NCBI GenBank assembly: GCA_004835665.1
Contig: RBKR01000016.1
Coordinates: forward strand, 682,001 to 746,000
DNA length: 64,000 nucleotides
Source: Phoma sp. XZ068
Lineage: Eukaryota > Ascomycota > Dothideomycetes > Pleosporales > Didymellaceae
Reading direction: 5' to 3'
Shown: positions 1 to 11,588 of the stretch, in pieces
Position numbering within the stretch: the first letter of the stretch is position 1
How the letters are laid out: each line of letters starts with the position of its first letter
Notes under the pieces: model-generated
What the model was told of the DNA's origin: nothing
What the model saw: only the letters and a program-made list of their open reading frames with translations
Databases searched by the model: none
Made by a program: the position numbers and the translations under genes

Positions 1-1950
1 CATCGATGACCTCGTCAGGGACGAGAGAGTGTCGGAGATCGAGTTCAGTGACATAAGGCTACACAACGTTAGTGTCATAGCATTTCATGGGGCAATTGGA
101 GACGTACCTTGCCGTCAGCGACCTCCTTGAACGACTCAAAGACCTGCTCTGCTGTATTCTGATCCTCTGTTTCATCGACCATGAACCTAATGAATTGCTC
201 AAAGGTGACATAGTCGCGGCCGCCGCTCGTTTCACGGAATTTCTGGTGCATTTCCTCATCATCGTACACAAGCCCCAGACTTGCTAAGGCTGCGGAGAAC
301 TCTAATTCGGCCAGCGAATTCGACAAGTCGCGATCGAAATGTCGGAATACTGACTCGAACTCTTCGAGTTGTATCGGTGTCAGGTTCGTCATGTTACGAG
401 CGACCATCTGGTTCTCTAAAAAGGCGAGTTTCTTCGAAACCGCATTGCGCACCAGGCTCAGCTCGTACTCAAGTTCGTCGTACGTGTATGTCGTGAAGTC
501 GTTCTCTTCGATGTTTGCCTCGGCACATTGTTCGTCGATTGAGGCGATGAGATTCAGGTATTCGTCAAGTGGCGCAAGGGACTTGCTGATCTCTTTAGTG
601 TGTTCCAATTGATCTTCGACTTCACCCTCGAGAGCTGATATCGAGGTTCCAAGAGTGTTCAGTGCAAGGGCGAAGTCGTTAGCTTTGTCTGCAAACGACT
701 TGCGCAGAGCATTCTTGATGTCACGGATCGTTTCATTGATGATCTGTGAGCGTTCGCGCTCCGCTTTCATCAGACCTGCCCATGCTGTGTCCAATGTGTC
801 CAAGCTCAGCTCTGCTGGAGGATCGTAGGGCCGTAAACGGTAGGTCGCCAGTTTTGTCTTGATGTTGCCTAACAATCCAGCCAGATCCGACTTCTCCGCA
901 ACCCAATTGCGCTTGCTCTTGCGTTTCCATGCCGTGAACTCGGTCGATTGGTTCCTAGCGTCTGTGTATGTTCCGTCAAACTTGGCCTCCTCCCATTGCG
1001 TTTTTTGTGCGACGATTGCTGCGAGGAGCTTCCGCATACGTTCTTCGAAGTCGTTTTGCATCTGCCACGCGCCTTGCATATTCTGCACGAATTTCTCTAC
1101 TCGTCGGCCTGCGTTTTCCACTCGCTCCATCTGCGAAAAAGCGTGGAACCAGTAGGCAATATAGGTCATAAGCGAGCGCTCGTCGGGCTTCGCTACGTCG
1201 CAAACGTCCTCTACATCGAGCAGGTCTGGGATGCCAATCTCCTTGGATGCAATGTCAAAGGCAAGCTGCATGTTGCCGCGGTGGTCGTTCTTGTCGAGAC
1301 TTTCGTAATCGATCAGGTCGGGGCGATGGATGTCCAAGAGGGCGCAGAAAGCTAAACCGTCGTTCCAGCTGGAGGTAAAGTCGCGTACTTCGACTTCGTC
1401 GTAGCACGCTGTCTTGCGCTGACACCAAAGCAACAGCCCCTCCTTCGCACTCAGACCCTCTTCGTTGATGTCGCTGATTGTGAAGCGCAGAATCAGGGTC
1501 CAGATCAGGCCGAGAATGATCTTGCTGTTGCCATCGACTACGTCTTCAGCACCGATGTTGGTCATCTGGATGCCGCGACTGCGGATATAGTCGAGTGATT
1601 TGTTGACATTTTCGAACTTCTGCACTCGCAGCTTCGGTCGGGAGGCATAGCGGCCAAGTGATTCGCTACTGAGGATCTCGAGGAGGTGGATGAGGTTGAT
1701 CTGAACTTGGCCATCAGCAGGCGGTCAACGCTACGAGGGGGAGGAGAGAGGGGCACGCACGCCGTCCGAGAGGTCAGTGATGAGATCCTGAATTTCGACA
1801 TCTCGGTTCTTCAGCTTGCTATTCAGCCTGCGTGGAGTGGTTAGCACCTGGCTGCATGTCTGCGACCGATTGTTGTGACTGCGGGGCTGCGCACCACTTT
1901 GTGAAGGTCTTCTGCTGGACCTTGACCCATTGCTGCTCAAGCGGAGCCAT
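1..1950 (-). CDS. alpha-actinin, actin cross-linking protein (3' end outside window)
   Basis: Actin-bundling protein of septation, the contractile ring and hyphal tips. Exons read as 1950-1895, 1827-1761, 1700-108 and 58-<1; about 591 residues lie in the window. The start ATG at 1950 opens with MAPLEQQWVKVQQKTF, the usual N-terminus of the family. Two calponin-homology domains occupy roughly residues 1-235: LNSKLKNRDVEIQDLI and the VQKFENVNKSLDYI and GLIWTLILRF signatures in CH1, and the SWNDGLAFCALLDIHRPDLI signature in CH2. A spectrin-repeat rod follows at about 250-480, then EF-hand-like segments (ESVFRHFDRDLSNSLAELEF). The last intron (107-59) resumes with PYVTELDLRHSLVPDEVID, the conserved C-terminal segment, so the gene is intact but cut by the window edge. 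Fungal alpha-actinins have a shorter rod than animal ones, and this fits. Confidence 0.93.
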
Positions 1951-2400
1951 ATCGGCCTGTGTGCATTAGGAGCGCCTGTTCCAGGGCGTCTGTGGGTAGG
2001 GATAGCGGTGCTGGTCTCCAAAAAATGCTGCTGCAAAGCGCCGAATGCTGTTGCTGCTTGGTTGTTGCGTGGTTGTTGGCAACCAAACAATACTAGGCGG
2101 GCGCCGACTCGGCTGTTGCGGGGGTCGCGTTCCCCTGAACCCTTCCTAGGGATCGTCGAAGCTTTGTGGCTTGTGGCTGCTGTCAGCCACTGGGTACGTC
2201 AGTGGGCTCTATCAGGATCTTCGTCAGTCACGGTTGAGAAGACGATGGTCGTTTGCATGCGCAATTTGCACGGAATCAGCTGCGCGTTCTGCCACCTTTG
2301 AATCATCGCTTGCACCCAGAGCCGCTTGTCGCGTGGGGCGCATAAGCTGCTGCACCTACCCGCATTGGCTGTCTATTCGCCCTTGCCTGCATCGTTCACC
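1951..2400. promoter_or_regulatory. Divergent intergenic promoter, alpha-actinin / antiporter
   Basis: The two start codons lie 450 bp apart on opposite strands, so this block must carry both promoters and leaders. No TATA element or named operator was recognised. Confidence 0.5.
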
Positions 2401-4239
2401 ATGGCAGCCGCGTCTGAGAATGCCGCGTCGCTACCCTATCACGAGCCTGGCATCGTGGCCATCCTTGTACTGACGTCTTTCCTGTTACTGCTCAATGTCA
2501 TCAATGCCGCACTCGACAAGGTCCTGTACTGTGGATTGCTGGGTCAGGTCGTGATTGGCATTGCGTGGGGAACCCCAGGTGCAAAATGGCTGTCTACCGA
2601 AGTTGAACAGGTCATTGTCCAATTGGGCTATCTCGGCCTGATCTTACTTGTATACGAGGGTTGGTCAATATAGATGCGTTATGCATATAGTGATAGCTAA
2701 CAAGCACAAGGTGGCCTGCATACTTCCTTCCAATCTTTAAAAGCCAACCTGCTGCTCTCTTCTGGAGTCGCTCTCACTGGCATTTGCGCTCCCATTGGTC
2801 TCTCGTACACTCTACAAGGCGTCCTCGATGCCACTCCAGTGCAAGCCTTCGCCGCAGGTGCTGCGCTATGTTCGACCAGCCTGGGAACTACCTTCACTGT
2901 CCTTGCCTCCAGTGGCCTCTCATCCTCTCGTCTCGGCGTCGTCCTCACAAGTGCAGCCATGATGGACGACGTTGTTGGGCTGGTTATGGTACAGGTCATC
3001 TCCAACCTCGGCGTTGAGAACTTCAACGCCATCACTGTCGTTCGCCCCGTCCTTGTGTCAATTGCATTCGCTGTCGTAACTCCCTTTGCGTGCTTGTTTA
3101 TCGTCAAGCCCATTACTTTGCTGCTTAACCAGCATCGCGAGTCTCACCCCACTTCAACGCTGAGTTACATAATGCGGAGGACGCAGACAGTATTCACGTT
3201 TCACACGGCCCTCATCATTGCTCTCATCGCCGGTGCTACTTATGCCGGGACATCGAACTTGTTCGCAGCGTACATTGCCGGCGCTACTATCAGCTGGTGG
3301 GACTCTGAGGTACCTCATGCTGATATGAAGCCCAACGCAGAGTCGAAGGCTAGCAAAAAGAAGTCGAAAGTAGCTGTTAGTGACAGTGATGCCACCCCAA
3401 CTGATGGTACAGTCCCTAGGAAACGAAAAGATGTGAATAATGGGGTGGGACCTGAGGGAGGCGTGCATGTACTTCCCACTGCCCAAGAAGCAGGTACTCG
3501 TGAAAAGACGGACAATCTGTGTGGCGCGGCCATCTACGAGCAATACTACTACCAAGCCGTCTCGAAGATATTGCAGCCACTTTTCTTCGCATCGATTGGT
3601 TTCTCGATTCCAATCACACGCATGTTCCGTGGGGCAATCGTGTGGCGAGGTATCGTCTACACTGTTCTCATGGCGTTTGCGAAGATTGTATGTGGACTCT
3701 GGCTGGTCAGGTTGTCGACCACCCCTACGAAGGGGGCCATCGGCCGTTTGTTCAAGGGAATCAAGTCACCCTCTGTACCTCACCTTTGGGGCAAGCGGCG
3801 ATCAGAAAGCTTTTTCAACCAAACGACTACTCCTAGCTCGACCGAGCCACGCACAGCTGAAGCTTCGGCTACAGCTATCACTGAGGCGTCCTCTGTGCCG
3901 GCATCTGGCCGCGAGCGAAGAAACTCGCTGAATCCACCAAACCCCATTTCCGTACACCCGCCGCTCATTCTTGCTCTTGCAATGTGTGCCCGTGGTGAGA
4001 TTGGTTTCTTGATATCTGGGGTCGCCGAGTCAAACGGTATCTTCTCGCCGTCTGGAACAATCTCGAGCGAGCCGTCAGATATCTTTCTCGTTGTCACCTG
4101 GGCAATTGTGCTTTGCACAATCATCGGCCCTCTCGGTGTTGGACTGTCAGTGCGGAGAGTCAAAAAGCTCCAACGACGGAAGAACAAGCAGCAAGAAGGG
4201 GCTGGAAGGGACGTGCTTGGAGTTTGGGGCGTAGAGTAG
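2401..4239 (+). CDS. Monovalent cation/proton antiporter, CPA2-like
   Basis: Predicted 595-aa polytopic membrane transporter that exchanges Na+ or K+ for protons (Na_H_Exchanger family). Exons are 2401-2659 and 2711-4239, and the 51-nt intron splits a Gly codon. The ATG at 2401 follows a CACC context. Hydrophobic segments start with IVAILVLTSFLLLLNVINA, followed by GYLGLILLVYEGGL and the helix-rich run GVALTGICAPIGLSYTL. The segment ALCSTSLGTTF and the later MMDDVVGLVMVQVI carry the acidic residues expected in the ion path. A hydrophilic Lys/Ser-rich cytosolic loop (about residues 310-360, with KASKKKSK) interrupts the helices, and a basic tail closes the protein. The sequence resembles fungal Kef-type antiporters more than plasma-membrane Nha1. 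Ion specificity and compartment cannot be read from sequence. Confidence 0.85.
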
Positions 4240-5684
4240 GCTTTCTCAATCAATCCAGCAGACTGTACACGTCTCCCTGCAGCAGTCAGAGATGTGTTTT
4301 CTTTCCTGGAACGTGTTCTATCCGGGTTGTTTTGTCGTCCCTGCACCCAAGAGATCCTCCTTCCTTGGCTTCACCCCCTGCAGACCAGGCCTTCTCCGCA
4401 AGTCATCCATGGCTCCAAGCGTCGATTCAGCGTGCTCGTGCGTAGTCTGTGGGCATCTCATAGAGCATTGGCGTAACTAAGTTGCGGACAACAGGATCAT
4501 ATATCGAATGTAGACGTCGTTGTTAGGCGGAGCGTGAAACGAATTGTCACAGCGTTGTGAGAGTTGTCGGTCGCAGCTAGGGAGCACGAGCAAAACGAAG
4601 TGCAAAACATTTACCGCTGCAACAGCAGGGCTAAGCATGCAACGACAACGACAGGTGTGTTGCTACGAGGTACTTTTGACATCATACCTCTTGCATGATC
4701 TATTTGTGGCCGAACAGCCGCGCGGTGGGAGTACAATGGCCAGGAGTACCTTCCAAATGGGCAGTGGTGGCGGCTATCGAAGGTTTCCTGTGTGACCCTA
4801 GAAGCGTTTCAAAGACACGCTTGGCTCAACACACAGCGCCCTGAAACGCTGACCTTGTTGGCGGGCGATCGTGTTGCGGGCGCGCAGCCGGCCCGTATAG
4901 CGAGATGCTCGTCGCCGTCAACGCGGCGCAGCGACAGCAAGCAGCATTTTCGATAGTTCCGATCCTTGGGCGCACGCTGCACACAATTTTCATCCAGCCT
5001 GCTCCCAGCTTTTCGAGGGTAATCACACCCCGGTCCCCGGTGGGCGAGCACTACATTCTGGTTGTCGATTGGCTGAACGTGCCATCGAGAGTCAGCATCT
5101 CCTTCCGCCGCTTTAGCGCTTGGCCCTCGAACGCTGCTAACCCTAGTCGACAGCAGACGGGGCTCCACCAAGTCACGACTCCATCCACTTCGCAGCCGCG
5201 CGAAGACGCTCACCGCGCGCCCACAGCTCCTGTCCTCTTCCCTGCCTCCGCCCTACACAGATGCAGCGCTGAGCCCTCGTTTTCGGCGTGCCATCGACCT
5301 CTTTGTCTTTCCCCGCTCACAGCAGGCCAGCACTGTTCGACCGGCGCAGTGCAGCCCGACCGACACCGCCTGCGAGCACCACCACTAACGCGGCTGCACC
5401 AAGACTCCAACGTCCTTCACGACCGTTGACACCTGCACCCGCCACAGCAGCGTCCGGCAATTTCTCCGCTGCACCACGCCCCGCCTGCCCGCTGTCCACC
5501 GTGCCAGCCTCGTAGAACCCCGCCATTCACCGCCGTTCGCTATTGTCCAGCTCCCACGCTTCCTGTTGTTGACAGCGCGACCGTGTACTCGAGTAAGCAA
5601 CCTTACGCTGCACTGGCCCCACTGCACACAATTAATGCTCCCCTGTCATAAAAGCCAATTACCCCCTACTAACCTTGCTACAGC
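4240..5684. other. Antiporter 3' flank and long Cla4 leader region
   Basis: This 1.4-kb gene-free stretch holds the antiporter 3' UTR and then a pyrimidine- and CA-rich leader (about 5200-5590) before the PAK kinase. It contains upstream ATGs (for example 4905) and a probable 5'-UTR intron at 5593-5683. No other gene is supported. Confidence 0.5.
5593..5683 (+). other. Probable 5'-UTR intron of the PAK kinase gene
   Basis: A GTAAGC donor at 5593 pairs with a textbook 3' end: branch-like CTACTAAC then TTGCTACAG ending at 5683. The start codon ATG is at 5685, so only one nucleotide of the second exon is untranslated. The call rests on splice signals only. Confidence 0.6.
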
Positions 5685-8318
5685 ATGTATTCCAATAACC
5701 AGTTCATGGACGCCCGTCCGGCGCCTCGACCACCGACAGACCGTCCCCGTCTTGCCCTCACGCCGAACACCAGCAGCACTCTGCCTGGCAACATGGCTGG
5801 ACTGAGCATGCAGTCGCCTGCCTACAGCCATGGGTCGTCCATGTCGTTATCCCGCACACAGACCGAGAGGAGTGTTTCAGCTTCGACTGTCGTCAAGGAG
5901 GGCATGGTGAAAGTGAAGGACGAGGGTTTATTCAAGTCGTTTGTCTGGGCAGACCGGTGGCTGGTCTTGAAGGAATTCGAGCTGAACTTCTTCAAGAGCG
6001 CAAACGCATCCAAGGTGTCCAACACCATTCAATTGCGAGACATTCTAGGCGTAGAGAGGTCAGACACACAACCACTCTCATTCGAGATTACGCGATCCCT
6101 CAACCCGAGCAAGGGCTCGTCACCGCCTCGCGATGGTCCAACAAAGATCATCACATGCAAAGTCGAAACAGACGACGACGTCTACTCCTGGATCGACAGT
6201 ATATACCAGCGCTGTCCCAGCATGGGCGGTGTCAGTAACCCTACAAACTTTACTCACAGAGTCCATGTGGGCTTCGACCCAACAAGTGGCGCGTTCGTTG
6301 GCTTGCCCGTTGAATGGGAGAAGCTGCTTACTGCATCTGCACTGACCAAGGATGACTACGCAAAGAACCCTAAAGCTGTGCTCGAGGTATTGGAATTCTA
6401 CACCGAGAAGCTTGTCAAGCGATCCGAAGATCCCCAGCAATACTCGAGCCTCACACCTACTCCTGGCGTCAACAGCGGGCCAGAGAAGCAACTTGGCTAT
6501 GGCGGTAGTGGAAATTCAGTCGCACCTCCTCGACCTGCCCCCCCGGCCCAGTACCAGCGCAAGGACAGCTACAGCACAGGATCACGGCAGAACACACCAC
6601 CCTCGGGTGGCTATGCGGCACCGCAGCAGAACAGTGCTTCGCAGGCAGACCGTTACGATCAGGAACGACGAAGACAAGAGGAACAGACTCGGATGCAGCG
6701 AGAGCGCGAGAGGGAGAGGCAAAGGCAAGACCAGGAACGACGAGAGCGGGAGGAATTGGCAGCATACAACGCTTCAATACCACAAAAGAAGCTACCGTTG
6801 GCTCAGCAAGAGTTTGGCGGTGGCTACGATGAGCGAGATACCAGCCCTTCAAGCACATCGCGCTACAACCCCTCTCGCCCAGCTCCCTCGACACCAGGAT
6901 CTCAAAGAGCACCAGCAGCCCAAGCACCAGGCTCCCTCCGCCAAATGGCTGCCCAGCGCCCTGCTCCTTCTGCTCCAAGACAGCAGCAGAATGGTTCCGG
7001 GTATAGCTCCTCGCCTCAAACCAAGATTCCAACATCACAGCAACGCCCACCGATACAACCCAGCGCCAGCTACTCGGGCTCCCAGAACCAAGTTCCTCAA
7101 GTTCGCGCCCAGCCACAACTGCAGAAGCAATACCAAGGTTCGTCTGCGGCACCAAAGCCACTGAACGTCGCAAAACCTACAGGAGCGCCTGCCAACGATG
7201 CCGTCAAGAAGGCCGAGGCTGCCCTTACCAGCAAGCCAAAGGAGGAGGCACCGCGAAAGGATGTTCGCATGTCCAGCATGTCCGAGAGCGAGGTAATGGC
7301 AAAGCTACGAGAGGTCGTCTCGAAAGAAAAACCCTTGGAGTCCTACAACAAGCAGAAGAAGATTGGCCAGGGTGCCAGTGGCTCCGTCTACGTTGCACGC
7401 ATCCGCGAAGGTGCGAGTTCGCCAATGGCACGCCGTATTCTACAGGAAAATGGACCACGCGCTCAGGTTGCTATTAAGCAAATGGACCTCCGCAACCAAC
7501 CTCGCAAAGAACTGATTGTCAACGAGATTATCGTCATGAAAGACAGCAAGCACCCCAACATTGTCAACTTCCTCGACGCATTCCTGCAAGAAGAGCAGTC
7601 GGAACTTTGGGTAGTTATGGAGTTCATGGAGGGCGGCGCTTTGACAGATGTCATTGACAACAACCCAACGATTACTGAAGATCAGATTGCCACCATTTGC
7701 TTTGAGGTAATGACTCCCATACGGCGAACAGGAACTATGCTGACTTTGTCCTAGACTTGCAAGGGTCTGGAGCACCTGCACAACCAGAACATTATCCACC
7801 GAGATATCAAGAGTGACAATGTTCTGCTCGATGGCCGTGGTAACGTCAAGATCAGTACGTTTCCCGAATGTATACTTAGACTGGTTTGATGCTAATTATT
7901 TGTAGCCGATTTCGGATTCTGCGCCAAGCTCACCGAACAACGATCCAAGCGTGCAACAATGGTCGGCACACCCTACTGGATGGCTCCCGAAGTCGTAAAG
8001 CAGAAAGAATATGGTAACAAGGTCGACATCTGGTCCCTTGGCATCATGGCCATTGAAATGATCGAATCCGAGCCACCCTACCTCAACGAAGAGCCCCTGA
8101 AAGCTCTTTACCTCATCGCCACAAACGGCACGCCCCGCCTTAAGAAACCAGACAAGCTGTCCAAGGAGCTCAAGGCGTTCCTCTCCGTCTGTCTCTGCGT
8201 TGACGTCAAGAGCAGAGCCAGCGCATCTGAACTCATGAGCCACGACTTCCTCAAGAGCGGATGCAGCCTGAACAGCCTCTCGCAGCTGCTCAACTTCAGG
8301 AAGAACGGCAGCCATTAA
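5685..8318 (+). CDS. CLA4: p21-activated protein kinase, Cla4 type (PH-CRIB-STK)
   Basis: Ser/Thr kinase effector of Cdc42/Rac acting at the plasma membrane in polarity, septation and septins. Exons 5685-7706, 7755-7854 and 7906-8318 give 844 aa. A PH domain sits at about residues 71-180, followed directly by a CRIB motif (SNPTNFTHRVHVGFD, about 186-215) that binds GTPases. A long Gln/Pro/Ser-rich linker with a charged run of Arg/Glu/Gln (about 325-365) precedes the kinase domain (about 555-832). The kinase has GQGASGSVYVA (P-loop), VAIKQMDL (Lys), HRDIKSDN (catalytic loop), DFGFCA and the APE segment GTPYWMAPEVV. PH plus CRIB separates it from Ste20, which lacks PH. All catalytic residues are present. 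Confidence 0.97.
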
Positions 8319-9112
8319 ACGCGAGCTGAGCTGAGCTGAGCTGGTGAGGAGAAGGCGCATCAGCGCAACGTATTCATCTTTTCTGGGCCGTGCAAACTTG
8401 ATCGATACCCTTTCCCATATACTTTCATCGATACTTGTCAGCGAGAAGCATGCGCCCGCAGCGTACATCAGGGCGGGCGAGCAAGCGAATGGGCCGGGCC
8501 CAATCCGTGGCGTACGAAGGCTGAAGGATGGAGGATGACTGGCGGGGCGTTCAGAGAACCAAGGCGTCTGTGTAGAGTAAGACGAAGAGGACGAGTCACG
8601 AGTTGGATAACGGCCGCTAGAGCTTCTCTTGCTGCACAAAGGACGCAGCCTAGACTGCACTCACCGTAGATATAGCAGGCGACGGCGCGATATATATTGG
8701 AGGCATGACGTTATCACGATTTGGGCGCGCATTATGCTAGCGGAATAATCTATTGGAGTTTCGAGTCTTGATGTCTAGAACACCTCGTTGCAGTCATGCT
8801 TATTCGGAACACATATGTTAACAACAATGGTTGGTCTGTTGTGAAACATTTGAAAAGTGATTGATATAATTTAGCTTCCATGCTACAATGCAGGTATGAT
8901 ATGAGAATCCGTCTCTAAATGTGGTGTCCTGAAAATATGAACGAAGTGGGCAGGTCAATGAACGCCTCCCAATGCAATGCAAAATAACTCCGTGGTCGAG
9001 ACAAGTCCGACCCTCCGGCCGTATGACAAACCTGTAAGACCAGACGCCGCGCTGTTAAAAATCACAAAAGAACAGAATATCAAACAAGAGAGAAAGACTG
9101 AGCCAATAGGTC
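8319..9112. other. Convergent 3' flanks, with a GAGCT tandem repeat
   Basis: This is the 3' UTR space between two convergent genes. Four copies of the 5-mer GAGCT run from 8323 to 8343, five bases after the Cla4 stop. The remainder is AT-richer and holds no supported gene. Confidence 0.5.
8323..8343 (+). repeat. Short tandem repeat (GAGCT)x4
   Basis: Four perfect GAGCT units lie just after the TAA stop of the PAK gene, inside the probable 3' UTR. It is a simple-sequence repeat that may vary in length. Confidence 0.85.
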
Positions 9113-9949
9113 TCACTTGTCATCCTCGTCTTCATCCTCCTCACCCTCGAAGTCAGAGTCCATCTCTTCGTCGAAGTCGCTCTCGCTGCCACCGAAGCTC
9201 TCGACGTCGCTGTCTTCCCAGCTCATCTCGAAATCGCCCTCCTCTTCTTTCCGCTTCCACGCTGACTCGTGTGTTGGCATGACGAAGTCCACCGGGATGT
9301 CTGCCTTTGACGCCTCGGTATCCTTCTTGACCATCTCCTTGTACTGCTCCGGCTGGTTGCGCAGCATAACACCGGCGTCGACGTTGGCAGGCGAGGATGT
9401 TTCGGCATCGTCAAGGAGCGATAGAATGGAAAGGAGGACGGTCTCGACGCGCTGAACGGGCGACCAGCGTTCGGCAGCGAGCTCGCCGGACATCTCGTCA
9501 TCGCCGGGAGGGTGGAGAATCGAGATGCAGAGGCGGCCGTCGGGGTAGATGTTGGGGTGGTAGAGCGGGCGTACAAACTTGAAGTCTAGAGGAGGGGTCA
9601 GCCACGCTTCCATGGGCGCTATAGGGCCGATCCGGCCATTGCTGGTTCAGGGTATTGAGGTGACGTACCTGGCGGAGAATGAGGGTAATTGCGGGGGAAG
9701 GTCATTTTGGCCTTGAAATAGCCACCGTAGTAGAGGGAGTCGGTGTTGAGCACAATGAGCGCAACACTCCACTCAAAGACGTTGTCGTTCATGAGCTGGA
9801 AGCGGTCAGTATTCGGTCATGGTCGGCAGTAGCCGCGGCTCCATGGTCGAAATGGAGAATATGAGGCAACGTACCTCGATGTGTGTCCATGTCTCCTTGC
9901 TAAGCGCTTTGAACTCATTCATGAGTACTCGCTGCGCAGCGTCCGCCAT
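9113..9949 (-). CDS. Ubiquitin-conjugating enzyme E2, Cdc34/UBE2R-like
   Basis: E2 that accepts ubiquitin from E1 on a Cys and works with cullin-RING (SCF) ligases. Exons 9949-9875, 9795-9669 and 9585-9113 give 224 aa. The start MADAAQRVLMNEFKAL is the typical E2 helix 1. The HPN motif lies at 77-79 and the catalytic Cys is C87 in GRLCISILHPP. The Cdc34-type acidic insertion follows (about 91-105, GDDEMSGELAAE), then WSPVQRVETVLLSILSLL. The last ~45 residues are strongly acidic (Asp/Glu with Ser), like the Cdc34 tail that binds the cullin basic canyon. The acidic loop plus acidic tail distinguish it from UBC7/UBE2G, although it is shorter than yeast Cdc34. Confidence 0.93.
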
Positions 9950-10849
9950 AATGCCTTCTCTTTCGGTGTCTGAGTAGTGCTGTAGTCTTCGTGGTGCGGG
10001 CAGGAAGGGTACAGCGACGGTGGAGGTTGACCGGTGGTGGTGTGGCAGTTTTGTCTTTGGTAATCAGTGAAACGGGTAGTCGGTCGAGTAGTGAAGAGGG
10101 GGAAAAGAGTGTTTTAGTGCAGTGAGGATTGGTGTGAATAAGAGGCGTGGTTAACGCCGAGTGACCAGACGCACTCGCCGAAGTCAGGGTCTCGCCGCCC
10201 GGGCGTTCCTCGTACTTCACCGCCCGCCCAACAAGCGGAAGAACGAGCCTGCGTCGGCGCTTCCGCTGCAGCACGCCGCCTCCTGCTTGGACGGTTTCAG
10301 AGTCTTCTGAGCTCGGGATTGTTGCTTTTTTGTTTGGCGTCTTGGGAGATGCACTATTGTTCACTTGCCGGGTTCGGCACATGACGCCTGGACAAGAGCA
10401 CCGTGTTCACGTCACCTGCGCTAATACGCAATCCGGTGCTCAAGATGGTGATGAAAGTGACATCGTGCCGGTGACTAAGGTACCTCTGCTGCACCTGTGC
10501 CCGATCCTGGGCAGTGGATTATCAAAGCATGATCCTGTTGAATTTCAATGTCAATTTCTATTGCGTGATCATCACTTAAAGCTTTGCAATATCCACGATA
10601 TTCAAATCCTGTAAGTGTCAAGTTTGGAGATTGATGGATATATCTTGTAAGCTATACATGCACCTGAAACCCGATATCAAACAACCCATCCCAATCAACG
10701 CCGTGTGCTGTGTAGTGGAAAGCAAAATATCTATGTCTTGCGGCTTGGCTGCAGCTGCTCAAGGATGAGGACATCTATCATTACCTCTTATTCCTCGCTG
10801 GCAGGCTGCCGTCTTCCACAGATCCGTAGTAACTAATGGCTCATGGCGA
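9950..10849. promoter_or_regulatory. E2 promoter region and 3' flank of V-ATPase subunit f
   Basis: This 900-bp interval upstream of the E2 gene also takes the 3' end of the next minus-strand gene. The part nearest the E2 is GC-richer. No specific element or additional gene is supported. Confidence 0.4.
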
Positions 10850-11170
10850 TCAGGACAGGCTTATCGCGCCACGACGGCTCTCGCGGATGTGAAGGAAGGC
10901 CTGGAGGCCGCAGAAGACGAAAAAGCCCTGTGCATCGTTAGCTGCTACGTTCAGAATGTATGCTACTCTCCCACATACGATGTAGATGAAGACTGCTCCA
11001 AATACTGCTCCAGCCACAGCGTTGCCATCCTCGGGATCCTCTTCCCCGCCCAGCATTGTGTGGCTGCCTGATTTGAAAAGCGCTCCAATGGTGGAAAGGA
11101 TGACGATGGCGAAAACGGACAGGACAATGCATGTCCATGCGTTCATGGCAGAAACGACCGGCTTGACCAT
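10850..11170 (-). CDS. V-ATPase Vo subunit f (RNase kappa / yeast YPR170W-B family)
   Basis: Small two-helix membrane protein of the Vo sector of the vacuolar proton pump. Exons 11170-10979 and 10927-10850 give 89 aa. The N-terminus (KPVVSAMNAWTCIVLSVFA), the central EDPEDGNAVAGAVFGAVFIY and the second helix followed by FFVFCGLQAFLHIR match the fungal family that includes yeast Ypr170w-b. The two transmembrane segments span about residues 10-32 and 52-75. The 51-nt intron (10978-10928) has GTATGT and CACAG borders. It is a multiple of three without a stop, so retention would give a 106-aa form. The spliced form matches the family, so I prefer it. Confidence 0.85.
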   Translation of the reverse strand: MVKPVVSAMNAWTCIVLSVFAIVILSTIGALFKSGSHTMLGGEEDPEDGNAVAGAVFGAVFIYIVCGRVAYILNVAANDAQGFFVFCGLQAFLHIRESRRGAISLS

Positions 11171-11588
11171 GGTGGGCGACTTTGAGCTCTGAGGCTATTC
11201 GGAGGCGGGTGGCTTTCGGCGGCAGCGCTTCGAGCGCAGATCGTGGAGTCGGTTATACTGGGAGCTGAGCCGACAAAAGGTTCGTTATGCGATCAAAATG
11301 CGGTATCGCGAGCGATGAATATGGGTGAGGGTGGTGGTCGATGTGGATTGTGAGCGCCTGCACCGCCGCCGCGGTTCGGCTTGGAAGACGCTCGTCATCC
11401 AGCCTTGGCATTGGCACGCGCTAAATGCTCCTCTCTGCAAACATCACTCACCAAAGTGCGCTATTTTCCACGAACACTTCTTGTCGAACAGTACTATGTT
11501 GGAGGATGTTAAACATACTGTAAAATAGATGATTTGCAAACGGCGATGTAATACGACCCCAAATAGTCGCAACTTTGAAAGTTCCAAA
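11171..11588. other. Intergenic, nothing recognised
   Basis: 418 bp between two minus-strand genes, expected to hold the subunit f promoter and the 3' end of the Cys6-motif gene. No motif or gene was identified. Confidence 0.4.

Noticed and set aside
75..107. Read-through C-terminus of alpha-actinin (stop at 75)
   Set aside because: Splicing of 107-59 restores the conserved C-terminal sequence, so the stop is intronic.
4905..5429. 174-codon ORF upstream of Cla4
   Set aside because: It lies in the pyrimidine-rich leader with low-complexity translation and no family match; at most a uORF.
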